Translations under genes and position numbers: made by a program | The notes under the pieces: model-generated | What the model was told of the DNA's origin: nothing | The model's database searches: none | The model's input: the letters and a program-made list of their open reading frames with translations, nothing else | Part shown: positions 24,376 through 33,478 of the stretch, one piece after another | Numbering within the stretch: position 1 is the first letter of the stretch | Layout of the letters: each line of letters opens with the position of its first letter | Assembly (NCBI GenBank): GCA_937129145.1 | Contig: CAKZMU010000014.1 | Coordinates: 1-64,000 of the forward strand | Reading direction: 5' to 3' | Length of the DNA: 64,000 bases | DNA from: an uncultured Lacinutrix sp. | GTDB taxonomy: Bacteria > Bacteroidota > Bacteroidia > Flavobacteriales > Flavobacteriaceae

Positions 24376-25311
24376 TTACCTTCTAGAGTAGGTCAAGAAC
24401 GAAAAAGAATAATCATGATTTTCATCCTTTTCATGAAATGTATTGTTCGTTTCTTGCCAAATAGACATATCTACTTTTGGAAAAAAAGTGTCAGCTTCAA
24501 AAGAATGATGTACTCTTGTGAGTTCAATTTTATCAGCTAATGGCATTGCTTGTTTGTAAATTTCACCACCTCCAATTACAAATGGTTGAGCATCATTTTT
24601 TGCAGCATCTATGGCATCTTCAAGTGAGTTCACTACAATCACTCCTTCTGGAATTTTGTAGTTTTCTTGACGTGTTATAACGATATGTATTCGATTAGGA
24701 AGTGGCTTTGGAAAACTTTCAAAGGTTTTTCTTCCCATTATAATATGATGACCGTTAGTAAGCTGCTTAAATCGTTTAAGGTCATCACTTAAATGCCAAA
24801 TGAGTTTGTTGTCTTTGCCAATGGCATCGTTTTCACCAGCAGCCACAATAAGAGTTAGTTCAGAGGTTTTTTTTTTGGAAGTATCTGGGTTTTTTTCAGA
24901 AGGCTTTACTTCATTGTAAGCTTTACTTTGCGCCATAAGTTTTTCTTCTTTTAAAAAGCCCTCTTTTAGTTTATTAATCCTGTTTTGCTGTTTGGCAACC
25001 AATTTGTCAAGTTGTTGTTTTTCCCAATCTTTCCCCATAAACTTATTAGTAACAAACACATTGAAAAGGTGGTATAGAAAAAGAAACAGCCATATAAAAA
25101 TCGCATAAAGAAACCATTCTTTTCCAAATAACTTAACATCTTCACCAATACCTAAAACGGTATTTGCCAATATTAAAAAAACTGAGCCAATTAAAAATAT
25201 TACAAAATGAATGTACAAACGTTTTTTTTGTTTTACGCGTCGTTGTGCATTTTCAATGAGTTCTAATTGTTCACTATCTATAGAAGGTGTATTTTTCTTT
25301 TTCCCAAACAT
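24376..25311 (-). CDS. folA: Membrane-tethered dihydrofolate reductase (2TM-DHFR fusion)
   Basis: A 311-aa fusion. Residues about 15-105 form a 2TM domain with two membrane helices (about 33-52 and 64-89) between charged segments. A Lys/Glu-rich linker (about 105-150) follows. Residues 152-311 are a full-length bacterial DHFR: LIVAAGENDAIGKDNKL, Trp172 and catalytic Asp177 in WHLSDDLKRF, MGRKTFESFPKPLPNR, VIGGGEIY and a C-terminal FSFLTYSRR. It reduces dihydrofolate to tetrahydrofolate with NADPH, replacing the folate oxidised by ThyA, whose gene lies 3 kb upstream on the same strand. Usually DHFR is a free cytosolic 160-aa enzyme. The frame is continuous, with no sign of sequence error. Confidence 0.9.
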   Translation of the reverse strand: MFGKKKNTPSIDSEQLELIENAQRRVKQKKRLYIHFVIFLIGSVFLILANTVLGIGEDVKLFGKEWFLYAIFIWLFLFLYHLFNVFVTNKFMGKDWEKQQLDKLVAKQQNRINKLKEGFLKEEKLMAQSKAYNEVKPSEKNPDTSKKKTSELTLIVAAGENDAIGKDNKLIWHLSDDLKRFKQLTNGHHIIMGRKTFESFPKPLPNRIHIVITRQENYKIPEGVIVVNSLEDAIDAAKNDAQPFVIGGGEIYKQAMPLADKIELTRVHHSFEADTFFPKVDMSIWQETNNTFHEKDENHDYSFSFLTYSRR

Positions 25312-25363
25312 ATATTTCTACGGTAAGTATTGATTACAAATTTAGTTAAAATCGATTAGAAAT

Positions 25364-25399
25364 AAGAAAGGGTTTTGGAATCAACCAAAACCCTTTCTT
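25364..25399 (-). terminator. Terminator after T9SS propeller gene
   Basis: AAGAAAGGGTTTTGG and CCAAAACCCTTTCTTA form a stem of about 15 bp with a six-base loop. Read on the minus strand it follows the propeller gene's stop at 25417 and ends in a T-rich stretch. Confidence 0.85.
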
Positions 25400-25416
25400 A
25401 ATGTATGTTGTAAATG

Positions 25417-28179
25417 TTATTGTTTAATAAAACGTTTTACGCCTCTCTTACCATTTGAAGAAATTTGTATAAAGTAAATACCTGTATCTAAATTATTCAC
25501 ATTTACTTGATTGTTTTCTAATGCACCATTCATGACATTTTGACCAAGAATATTGTTAATAGTATAAGATGCATCGTCGCTTAACTCTGAAGGCATGTTT
25601 AAGTTTAATCTATCCTTAACTGGGTTAGGGTATAGCTTAATACTTTTGCTTACTTCATTATCTTCAACACTTAATATGTGGTTAATGGTTGCTTCAAACA
25701 TACCATTACCATGCGTTCCAATAAGTAATTTATTATCGGCAGGTCTATAAGCCATAGAGCTTGTTACTGCATATCCAATTAAATTAGGCGCTTCTCTAAC
25801 CCAATCAATACCTGCACCGCCATTAACAGGATTTCTAGAACTGTACAAGCCTCTTGCTGTTCCTACAACATATAAAACCTCTCCAGCTGAGTTGGTTGTG
25901 ATGGCAGCAGATCTAATGGAGTGAGATGACAAGTTACGTTCGGCAACTGTCCAAGTTGGCGTTGCAGATGTAGCATTGGTTGTGAGAAAGATATTAGTTA
26001 CTCCATAGTTTGAATATGTTAACAACACAATATCATTATTTGTTGGATGAATTGCTAGTCCAGTAACAACCCCTGATGCACCACCTGGGGTAACATCAAC
26101 ACCTGTTGAAGCTGCCGCAGCATTTTGTGGATCATCCAATCTAGTAACAGAACCAGAATTTCCACCAATTAATATATAACTAGTAGCGGCATTATAAGCT
26201 CCTCTTGTAGCGGCTATTCTCGTAATTGGTTCGCCTAGAAATCCATTTGGAGCGCCTAGATTAGTCCAATTGGTTGTTCCATCAACAGTTGTGTTAACGG
26301 TTGATGAGTTATTTGTTCTATACAAATCGGTTAGTCCAACATAATATAAAGTCTCATTATTATCAGGGTCTAAATAGAAATAGGTAACAAAATAACTATT
26401 TGATCCAGCAGGTCTTATGTTAGTTCCAAAATTCACTGCCAAATTTTGTGTTCTTCTATAGACTGGACCGTTTTGGAAGCCAACAAAAACAGGAACACTA
26501 GGATCATCTCTAGATATAGCAACAGCTACCCCATCCCCACTAAACATTCTAACTTGAGAAGTCAAATCAGACACTCCTGGTGCAGCAGTACCTCCATGGT
26601 TACTACCATTATCTTGAAGACCACCAACCACATAGTCCGAACCAGACTGAGGATCAATTGCTACATGATAAAATTGTTGCGTTTGATAATTGTTATTAAG
26701 ACTAGTCCATGCCACTGTCCCAGCAGTAATATCTAATGTTTTATGGATACCTCCATCGGTTCCAGAAAATAATTGATCTGTATTATGAGGGTTAAAATTT
26801 AAGGCATGAATATCAGGATGATGATTTGCGTAACTTGAATAACCCGATGGCCCAGCATAGCCACCAATTCTAGTAAAATCTGTTGTTCCGATATTTGGTG
26901 TTTTATATGCATTTGTACCACCAATAACTACAAAATTCTCATCGTCAGGTTTAACGTTTACAACTAAATCGTAGCCTCCCTGCACTGCAAAATTTCCTGC
27001 GCTAGGTGAGCCACCTTCATTAGGTATTCTAGCAGTAAAATCAGTCCAAAAACTTGATGATGGATCATATCTCCAAAGATCAGCTTCAGTTGGTGAAAAA
27101 CCATTTACAAAAAGAGCATATAGCAATTGTCTTGAACCATTGTCTGGGCCAAGTGCTAAGACAACTCTACCTGCTGGCGTCCAAACTGTTAATGGGGTAG
27201 TGTTAATTCTAGTAAAATCATTAGCAGGTACTCCATTAAAAGGTGTACTTGACCCCCAAACACCTTCTCTATTACTATCTTGATTACCAGAAAAAGCAAC
27301 ATATACTCTACCGTTATCTGCAATAACTACATCAGTGGCGAAATTCGTGCTTCCACCACCATTTGTTATTGGTATAGTCCATGTTCCGGATGTACCACCA
27401 GCATTTCTATAAATGCGACCACCAACGGCTGCAAACACATCTCCAGTTAATGGGCTAACAGCAATTTTATAGATAATATCAAAAAAAGTATCATAAGCTT
27501 CATGAGTTACTCCAGTGGTGCCAGACATTGTACTCCAAGTGATACCATTGTCGGTAGACCTCCATATGCCTTGCCCTTTAAAATATTGGTTCCCATAACC
27601 TGCGGAACCACCAGCTGCAGAAGCTGAATTACCAAGACCTTCTCCTGTACCATAATACCAAATGTTTTCAAACCCAGATCTAGTGTCCTGTGCAATGGTA
27701 GTTACATTATGTATTTCATCATTTGCAGACACTTTTGTCCATGAGGTGCCACTATCTGTAGATCTAAAAAGACCACCACTAACACCTCCTGCAAGTACTA
27801 TATTAGAATTGGCAACATCAGCTACAATAGCTCTTGTTCTTCCTCCTAGGTTTGACGGTCCACGGTTAACAAAACTCGCTTCAGGAGCTCTTAAGTTGTC
27901 ACCACCATCAAGTCTTGTTTTTGCTTTGAGGGCATTTTGAAATTCTCTATGCTTTTCTTCTTGAGGTATTAATCCAGTTGCAGGATTTCTCTGTAATTCG
28001 TATTCGTATCTCGCTCTTTCTTCACTAAATGAAGCTCTCGCTTCCGGTGTTTTTTTAGCTGTTTTTATAAGAACTGCATCATTAGTGTCTACTATGTTAT
28101 TTTGTTCTTTTTGAGTCGTAAATTTAAAAGCAACAAATGCTAAAACTAAAAATACTCCAATGGGTAATAATTTTTTCAT
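25417..28179 (-). CDS. Large T9SS-secreted beta-propeller (BNR/sortilin-like) protein
   Basis: A 920-aa exported protein with an N-terminal hydrophobic segment (about 3-20). It has an Arg/Glu-rich pro-region (about 45-95), then repeated propeller strands with Asp-box-like motifs: GGLFRSTDSGTSW, QGIWRSTDNGITW, GGIHKTLDIT and GLYSSRNPVN. The C-terminus (about 840-920), KLYPNPVKDRLNLN to GIYFIQISSNGKRGVKRFI, is a type A T9SS sorting domain, so the protein is secreted or fixed on the cell surface. The propeller resembles VPS10/sialidase-like domains and could bind or cleave polymers, but no catalytic residues are recognised. It sits oddly between the two thymidylate-cycle genes. Confidence 0.88.
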   Translation of the reverse strand: MKKLLPIGVFLVLAFVAFKFTTQKEQNNIVDTNDAVLIKTAKKTPEARASFSEERARYEYELQRNPATGLIPQEEKHREFQNALKAKTRLDGGDNLRAPEASFVNRGPSNLGGRTRAIVADVANSNIVLAGGVSGGLFRSTDSGTSWTKVSANDEIHNVTTIAQDTRSGFENIWYYGTGEGLGNSASAAGGSAGYGNQYFKGQGIWRSTDNGITWSTMSGTTGVTHEAYDTFFDIIYKIAVSPLTGDVFAAVGGRIYRNAGGTSGTWTIPITNGGGSTNFATDVVIADNGRVYVAFSGNQDSNREGVWGSSTPFNGVPANDFTRINTTPLTVWTPAGRVVLALGPDNGSRQLLYALFVNGFSPTEADLWRYDPSSSFWTDFTARIPNEGGSPSAGNFAVQGGYDLVVNVKPDDENFVVIGGTNAYKTPNIGTTDFTRIGGYAGPSGYSSYANHHPDIHALNFNPHNTDQLFSGTDGGIHKTLDITAGTVAWTSLNNNYQTQQFYHVAIDPQSGSDYVVGGLQDNGSNHGGTAAPGVSDLTSQVRMFSGDGVAVAISRDDPSVPVFVGFQNGPVYRRTQNLAVNFGTNIRPAGSNSYFVTYFYLDPDNNETLYYVGLTDLYRTNNSSTVNTTVDGTTNWTNLGAPNGFLGEPITRIAATRGAYNAATSYILIGGNSGSVTRLDDPQNAAAASTGVDVTPGGASGVVTGLAIHPTNNDIVLLTYSNYGVTNIFLTTNATSATPTWTVAERNLSSHSIRSAAITTNSAGEVLYVVGTARGLYSSRNPVNGGAGIDWVREAPNLIGYAVTSSMAYRPADNKLLIGTHGNGMFEATINHILSVEDNEVSKSIKLYPNPVKDRLNLNMPSELSDDASYTINNILGQNVMNGALENNQVNVNNLDTGIYFIQISSNGKRGVKRFIKQ

Positions 28180-28301
28180 AAATAATCTTTTAATGTTATA
28201 TATTTTATAGATGGTTGTAAATAACTAAATTAAGGTTTTATTCGTCAAAGACAAAACAATTTTCGACGAACTGTAATTGAGTCGTAAATTAATTAAACAG
28301 A

Positions 28302-29126
28302 TTACACAGCAACGACACCTTTAATATGTGGATGCGGATTGTAATCTACTAGCGTAAAATCGTCAAAAGTGAAATCGAAAATATTTTTAATAGCTGGATT
28401 CAATACCATTTTTGGTAATTGTCTAGGTTCTCTAGATAACTGTAAGTTCAATTGTTCATAATGGTTAGAGTAAATATGTGCATCTCCAAACGTATGTATA
28501 AATTCACCAACTTTATAACCACAAACTTGTGCCATCATCATGGTAAATAAGGCATAAGATGCAATGTTAAAAGGCACTCCAAGAAAAATATCGGCGCTTC
28601 GTTGGTATAATTGACAAGATAATTTGCCATTTGCTACATAAAATTGAAAAAATGCGTGACAAGGAGGTAACGCAGCTTTACCATTGGCTACATTGTCACT
28701 AAAAGACACAGAAGTGTCTGGTAATACTGAAGGATTCCAAGCAGAAACCAACATACGTCTGCTATCTGGATTGTTTTTTAACGTGTCTATAACGTCTTGT
28801 ATTTGGTCAATTTCATCACTATTCCAATTACGCCATTGGTGTCCATATACAGGCCCTAAATCGCCATTCTCATCTGCCCATTCATTCCAAATTCGCACAC
28901 CATTTTCAGTAAGGTAATCGGTATTGGTATCACCTTTTAAAAACCACAGTAGCTCATATACAATAGATTTTAAGTGCAATTTTTTAGTAGTTACCATTGG
29001 GAAATCTTCACTTAAATCAAATCTCATTTGGTATCCAAACACGCTTTTAGTGCCTGTTCCTGTGCGGTCTGCCTTTTCATTTCCGTTTTCTAAAACATGT
29101 TTTGCCAAGTCTAAATACTGCTTCAT
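28302..29126 (-). CDS. thyA: Thymidylate synthase
   Basis: A 274-aa enzyme that methylates dUMP to dTMP with methylenetetrahydrofolate. Markers: [11 protein letters not shown], the dUMP phosphate contact [12 protein letters not shown], catalytic Cys156 in [27 protein letters not shown] and [10 protein letters not shown]. The segment [14 protein letters not shown] just before the catalytic Cys is about ten residues longer than in E. coli, explaining the greater length. It works with the DHFR fusion encoded downstream on the same strand, although a T9SS gene lies between them. Confidence 0.96.
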   Translation of the reverse strand: MKQYLDLAKHVLENGNEKADRTGTGTKSVFGYQMRFDLSEDFPMVTTKKLHLKSIVYELLWFLKGDTNTDYLTENGVRIWNEWADENGDLGPVYGHQWRNWNSDEIDQIQDVIDTLKNNPDSRRMLVSAWNPSVLPDTSVSFSDNVANGKAALPPCHAFFQFYVANGKLSCQLYQRSADIFLGVPFNIASYALFTMMMAQVCGYKVGEFIHTFGDAHIYSNHYEQLNLQLSREPRQLPKMVLNPAIKNIFDFTFDDFTLVDYNPHPHIKGVVAV

Positions 29127-29162
29127 AAAGTCATAAAATTTCGTGGAAATAAAAGTAAAAAA

Positions 29163-29190
29163 AAGCGCTTAACAGAAAAGTTAAGCGCTT
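29163..29190 (-). terminator. Terminator of the nucleoside transporter gene
   Basis: AAGCGCTTAAC, loop AGAAAA, GTTAAGCGCTT: a perfect 11-bp stem. On the minus strand it is followed by eight T residues. It separates the transporter gene from thyA. Confidence 0.88.
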
Positions 29191-29261
29191 AAATTTATTT
29201 AAAAAGTTATTAACTAATATCTGTATACAAATATTAATAATTTATCTGTGGCGATTCACCA

Positions 29262-30659
29262 CTAGCCAATAATCATTCCTGCAATTGTAGCAGATAATAA
29301 TGATGCAATAGTACCACCTATTAAAGCTTTAAGCCCAAATTCTGATAAGGTTTTTCGTTGCCCTGGGGCTAAAGACCCAATACCTCCAATTTGTATGCCT
29401 ATGGATGCAAAATTTGCAAACCCACACAACATATAAGTTGCCATAATAATTGATTTCTCGTGAGTAAGATGAATGGCATTAGTAGCGTTTTTCAAGTCTG
29501 CTAACTGTATATATCCGACAAATTCACTTGCAGCTAATTTAATTCCTAGAAGTTGTCCCATTAAAGCTATATCTTCTTTAGCTACTCCAATTAGCCACAT
29601 TAAAGGGGCGAAAGTATATCCCAATATAAACTCTAAAGACAAATTATCGTATACGGTATTATTGGAAATCCAATTATTTAAACCTGCAATGCTGCCAATT
29701 TTTTCGAATCCAAAATTTATCATGGCAATAAAAGCTAAAAACACTAGTAACATGGCACCAACATTAACAGCGAGTTTAAGTCCTTCAGTAGTGCCATTAG
29801 CAATGGCATCCAAAATATTTGAACCAATATTTTCTTGAGTAACGCTTACTTCAGAATTTATTGATTCAGTTTGTGGATACAATATTTTAGAGATTACAAC
29901 CGCTCCAGGAGCTGCCATAACGGATGCGGCCAATAAATGCTTAGCATAAAAAATCTTTAATAATTCGTCCTCGCCTCCAAGAAAACCAATATAAGCAGCT
30001 AATACACCACCTGCAACTGTAGCCATACCACCAATCATTACCAATAATATTTCAGACTTATTCATTTTTTCCAAATAGGCCTTAATCATTAGAGGTGATT
30101 CAGTTTGTCCTAAAAAGATGTTACCAGCGACACTCAAACTTTCGGCGCCAGAAATTTGCAAGAGCTTAGTTAATAACCAGGCCAATCCTTTTACGACTTT
30201 TTGAATTATACCAAGATAAAAAAGTACAGATGTTAAAGCTGAGAAAAATACAATTGTTGGTAAAATTGTAATTGCAAAAGTTACTAAAGAGTCATCCAAT
30301 TCTTTTGTAATAAATGAATCAAAAAGAAATTTTGTCCCTGCCATTGTAAAGTCTAATACTTTTACAAATAATTTCCCAACAAATTCGAAAGCTTTTTGAA
30401 CTATAGGAACCTTTAAAACACCAATCGCCAATATCAATTGAGCTCCCAAACCAATTCCAACAGTTCTCCAATTAATGGCTTTTCTGTTTTTACTCAATAA
30501 ATATGAAATGATTAGCAAGATGAGCATTCCTAAAACACCACGCCAAATACTTGTAAAAGTGACACCTTCACTTGGGATGATACTTGTTGTAACTTCTTGA
30601 GCAAAAGATGGTGAAATCACAAAAAAAATAGCTACAATAGCTAAAACATATTTTTTCAT
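29262..30659 (-). CDS. Concentrative nucleoside transporter (CNT/NupC family)
   Basis: A 465-aa inner-membrane protein with an N-terminal signal-like segment (ending SFAQ), unusual for the family in general, followed by about ten hydrophobic helices. Family motifs are present: GNIFLGQTESPLMIKAYL with the Na+/nucleoside-binding Gln-Thr-Glu, MATVAGGVLAAYIGFLG, MAAPGAVVISKI and CGFANFASIGIQIGG. It imports nucleosides with sodium or protons. It is transcribed towards thyA but separated from it by a strong terminator. Nucleoside import also fits the deoxynucleoside kinase at 49657. Confidence 0.93.
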   Translation of the reverse strand: MKKYVLAIVAIFFVISPSFAQEVTTSIIPSEGVTFTSIWRGVLGMLILLIISYLLSKNRKAINWRTVGIGLGAQLILAIGVLKVPIVQKAFEFVGKLFVKVLDFTMAGTKFLFDSFITKELDDSLVTFAITILPTIVFFSALTSVLFYLGIIQKVVKGLAWLLTKLLQISGAESLSVAGNIFLGQTESPLMIKAYLEKMNKSEILLVMIGGMATVAGGVLAAYIGFLGGEDELLKIFYAKHLLAASVMAAPGAVVISKILYPQTESINSEVSVTQENIGSNILDAIANGTTEGLKLAVNVGAMLLVFLAFIAMINFGFEKIGSIAGLNNWISNNTVYDNLSLEFILGYTFAPLMWLIGVAKEDIALMGQLLGIKLAASEFVGYIQLADLKNATNAIHLTHEKSIIMATYMLCGFANFASIGIQIGGIGSLAPGQRKTLSEFGLKALIGGTIASLLSATIAGMIIG

Positions 30660-30765
30660 AAAAGTAAATTTAAAGGTGACTAATACTCACGGTGTTTGGC
30701 TTTCTGTAAAATTAGAAAAGCAAGATAAGGATTTATTTTGTTTTGATAAGAGATTTGGAAGACTT

Positions 30766-31374
30766 CTAGCGCTTCGACATTTCGTCTCTAATTCTGGCGG
30801 CTGTTTCGTAATCTTCGTTTGCCACAGCTTTATCTAACATTTTTTGAAGTTCATCCAACGATTTACCAGCAAAATTATCTTTTCCAGCTGTAGTTTCAAT
30901 TTCTTCAGCCAGAACTTCATCCACTAAAATATTATCAGCTTTTTGTTCGTCTTCCTTATTTACTTTTAAATAGATCCCAGCTTTATCTAAAATATTTTTA
31001 TACGTAAATATTGGTGCTTGAAAGCGCAAAGCCAATGCAATGGCATCACTAGTACGAGCATCGATTATTTCTTCAATTTTATCGCGTTCACAAATTAAAC
31101 TGGAGTAAAACACACCATCTACCAGCTTGTGTATAATGACTTGCTTTACGACAATATCAAACCTGTCGGAAAAGTTTTTAAATAAATCGTGAGTTAAAGG
31201 TCTTGGAGGTTTAATTTCCTTTTCTAAGGCGATTGCTATAGATTGTGCTTCAAAAGCGCCTATAACTATTGGAAGTTTACGGTCTCCATTTTCCTCACTC
31301 AAAATAAGTGCGTACGCACCATTTTGGGTTTGGCTATAAGAGATTCCTTTTATATTTAGTTTTACTAAACTCAT
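30766..31374 (-). CDS. Bifunctional nuclease (DUF151) family protein with UVR motif
   Basis: A 202-aa protein. Residues 1-130 are the DUF151/bifunctional-nuclease domain: LPIVIGAFEAQSIAIALE, RPLTHDLFKNF and ARTSDAIALALRFQAPIF. After an acidic linker, the C-terminus (about 168-200), SLDELQKMLDKAVANEDYE and AARIRDEM, is a UvrB/UvrC-type motif. Some plant and archaeal relatives have nuclease activity, but the biological role in bacteria is unclear. It lies downstream of etfA on the same strand, separated by a 165-bp gap that holds the inverted-repeat element. Confidence 0.88.
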   Translation of the reverse strand: MSLVKLNIKGISYSQTQNGAYALILSEENGDRKLPIVIGAFEAQSIAIALEKEIKPPRPLTHDLFKNFSDRFDIVVKQVIIHKLVDGVFYSSLICERDKIEEIIDARTSDAIALALRFQAPIFTYKNILDKAGIYLKVNKEDEQKADNILVDEVLAEEIETTAGKDNFAGKSLDELQKMLDKAVANEDYETAARIRDEMSKR

Positions 31375-31390
31375 ATTTATTTATAACACA

Positions 31391-31518
31391 AAGAACTGTT
31401 TAAATTTGGACTTTACCAACTACCAAAGGCAGAATTAAGACGAACTTACCTCAAATTTCGCTAAACGTGGGAAATTTGAAACCTCAAGGTCATTTTAAAG
31501 GAAATTTAAACAGTTCTT
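31391..31518. repeat. 128-bp inverted-repeat element, MITE-like or structured RNA
   Basis: The 17-bp arms AAGAACTGTTTAAATTT (31391-31407) and its perfect reverse complement (31502-31518) enclose 94 bp. Inside lies a second inverted pair, TCAAATTTC (31451-31459) and GAAATTTGA (31471-31479). No ORF and no obvious target-site duplication are present. The nested structure fills most of the 165-bp gap between etfA and the DUF151 gene. Confidence 0.6.
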
Positions 31519-31539
31519 GGATATTTAAAGTTAAAAAAA

Positions 31540-32496
31540 TTATGCGTTTTGCGCTTTAAATTCTTTTAATTTTTCGATTAATTGCGGAACAACCTCAAAG
31601 GCATCACCAACAACGCCATAATCTGCAGCCTTGAAGAAAGGTGCTTCTGGGTCGGTGTTTATGACTACTTTTACTTTTGAAGCATTTACGCCAGCCAAAT
31701 GTTGGATAGCTCCTGAAATTCCGATAGCAATATATAAGTTGGATGCTACTGGCTTCCCAGTTTGACCAACGTGTTCGCTATGTGGTCGCCATCCTAAATC
31801 CGATACTGGTTTTGAACATGCTGTAGCCGCTCCTAATACATCTGCTAATTCTTCTATCATTCCCCAATTTTCAGGACCTTTTAGGCCTCGTCCTCCAGAT
31901 ACTACGATATCGGCATCAGCAATTGAGACTTTATCGGTTGCTTTATCAACTGATTGCACTTTGGTATCAGAAGAAGTTAAGCTAGGCGAAAAATCTTCAA
32001 CACTAGCACTTCCTGAATTTTCTACCACACCAAAGGCGTTATTTGAAACTCCTACGACTTTTACATCCGTATTAATTTCGGTAATGTTAAAAGCTTTATT
32101 TGTAAACGCTGTACGTTTTACAGAAAACGGCGAGGTGTTTACAGGTGCTTCAATAACATTTGAGGCATACCCAGCGTTTAGACCTACCGCTAATAGTGGT
32201 GCTAAATATTTAGCATTGGCACTTGAGCTTACAACCACAACTTTAGCACCTTCTTTTTCGGCTGCTTGCTTTAAAACATCTGCATATATTTTAGCGTTAA
32301 ACTCGTTGGTATTTGTGACATTTAATACTTTATCTACTCCATAGTTTCCTAATTCGGAAGCATCATTTGCATTGAATGTTACTGCTGTCACAGTAGTTCC
32401 CATTTGAGAAGCGACCGCTTTGGCGTATGACGCCACCTCTAAAGCAGCTTTTTTAAATGTTCCTTGTTCTGATTCTGTATATACTAAAACTGACAT
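31540..32496 (-). CDS. etfA: Electron transfer flavoprotein alpha subunit
   Basis: A 318-aa subunit of the soluble ETF heterodimer that accepts electrons from acyl-CoA dehydrogenases. The N-terminal half is the ETF fold; the C-terminal half (about 195-318) binds FAD: VVSGGRGLKGPENWGM, RPHSEHVGQTGK, IAIGISGAIQHLAGV and INTDPEAPFFKAADYGVVGD. It follows etfB by 78 bp on the same strand, and the two are presumably one transcript. Length is normal. Confidence 0.95.
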   Translation of the reverse strand: MSVLVYTESEQGTFKKAALEVASYAKAVASQMGTTVTAVTFNANDASELGNYGVDKVLNVTNTNEFNAKIYADVLKQAAEKEGAKVVVVSSSANAKYLAPLLAVGLNAGYASNVIEAPVNTSPFSVKRTAFTNKAFNITEINTDVKVVGVSNNAFGVVENSGSASVEDFSPSLTSSDTKVQSVDKATDKVSIADADIVVSGGRGLKGPENWGMIEELADVLGAATACSKPVSDLGWRPHSEHVGQTGKPVASNLYIAIGISGAIQHLAGVNASKVKVVINTDPEAPFFKAADYGVVGDAFEVVPQLIEKLKEFKAQNA

Positions 32497-32574
32497 ATTT
32501 TTTAAAAAATTAAAAATCCAAAAAAACTAAATTCCAATAGTTGTTTTTGGAATTTGGAATTTGAAAATTGAGAT

Positions 32575-33321
32575 TTATATTACTTTCGCTTCATTATGAA
32601 GTAAGCTCACTAACTCATCGATATTATCTGGAGACACTAATTTCACATCGCCTTTAGGTGCTGGTTTTTCAAATTTCACAGCAGCAGTTTCAGCATTGGC
32701 ATCAACTGGTTCGACAACATTTAATGGCTTTTTACGAGCCATCATAATCCCTCTCATATTAGGGATGCGTAAGTCACTTTCTTCAACCAAGCCTTTTTGC
32801 CCTCCAACAACTAATGGTAATGCTGTAGACACAGTTTCTTTTCCTCCATCAATTTCTCTAGTCGCAGTTGCGTTTGAGCCATCAACGTCTAAACCAATAC
32901 AGTTGTTTACAAAATTAACATCGGTTAAGCCAGCTAACATTCCAGGTACCATGCCTCCATTATAGTCAATAGATTCTCGACCAGCAATTACTAAATCGTA
33001 ACCACCATCTTGTACTACTTTTGCTAATTGTTTTGCAACAGCAAATCCATCAGTAGCAGGTGTATTAACTCTTATGGCACTATCTGCTCCAATAGCTAAG
33101 GCTTTTCGTAAAGTAGGTTCTGTTTCAGCACCTCCAACGTTAACCACATCAACGCTTGCTCCTTGTTTTTCTTTAAACCACATGGCTCTTGTGAGCCCAA
33201 ATTCATCATTAGGATTTATTACAAATTGAACGCCATTCGTGTCAAATTTTGTATCACCTTCAGTAAAATTAATCTTTGAAGTCGTGTCTGGTACATGACT
33301 TATACATACCAATATTTTCAT
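32575..33321 (-). CDS. etfB: Electron transfer flavoprotein beta subunit
   Basis: A 248-aa ETF beta subunit with the typical N-terminus MKILVCISHVPDT, a central VIAGRESIDYNGGMVPGMLA stretch near the AMP/nucleotide site and LRIPNMRGIMMARKKPL near the C-terminus, the docking and recognition loop. It forms the ETF dimer with the product of the next gene, etfA. It is divergent from the pyruvate dehydrogenase beta gene; the 157-bp gap contains a TACCTTCG sequence upstream of etfB that is a near-match to the -7 consensus. Confidence 0.95.
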   Translation of the reverse strand: MKILVCISHVPDTTSKINFTEGDTKFDTNGVQFVINPNDEFGLTRAMWFKEKQGASVDVVNVGGAETEPTLRKALAIGADSAIRVNTPATDGFAVAKQLAKVVQDGGYDLVIAGRESIDYNGGMVPGMLAGLTDVNFVNNCIGLDVDGSNATATREIDGGKETVSTALPLVVGGQKGLVEESDLRIPNMRGIMMARKKPLNVVEPVDANAETAAVKFEKPAPKGDVKLVSPDNIDELVSLLHNEAKVI

Positions 33322-33478
33322 CTTATTTATTTGATTTTTTAAGTGTAAAATTTTGAGGTTACGAAGGTAATCAAAATTCTAATAATTTCCTATGCGTGCA
33401 TAATAAATTTTTAAAGTCAAGAAACCCTCATATTTTTCTAATTATTGTTATTTTTGCTCTTCGATTAAAACTTGATAA

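Noticed and set aside
32520-32560. AAATTCC/GGAATTT inverted pair between etfB and etfA
   Set aside because: Only 7 bp in very AT-rich sequence; it may arise by chance, and the genes are expected to be cotranscribed.
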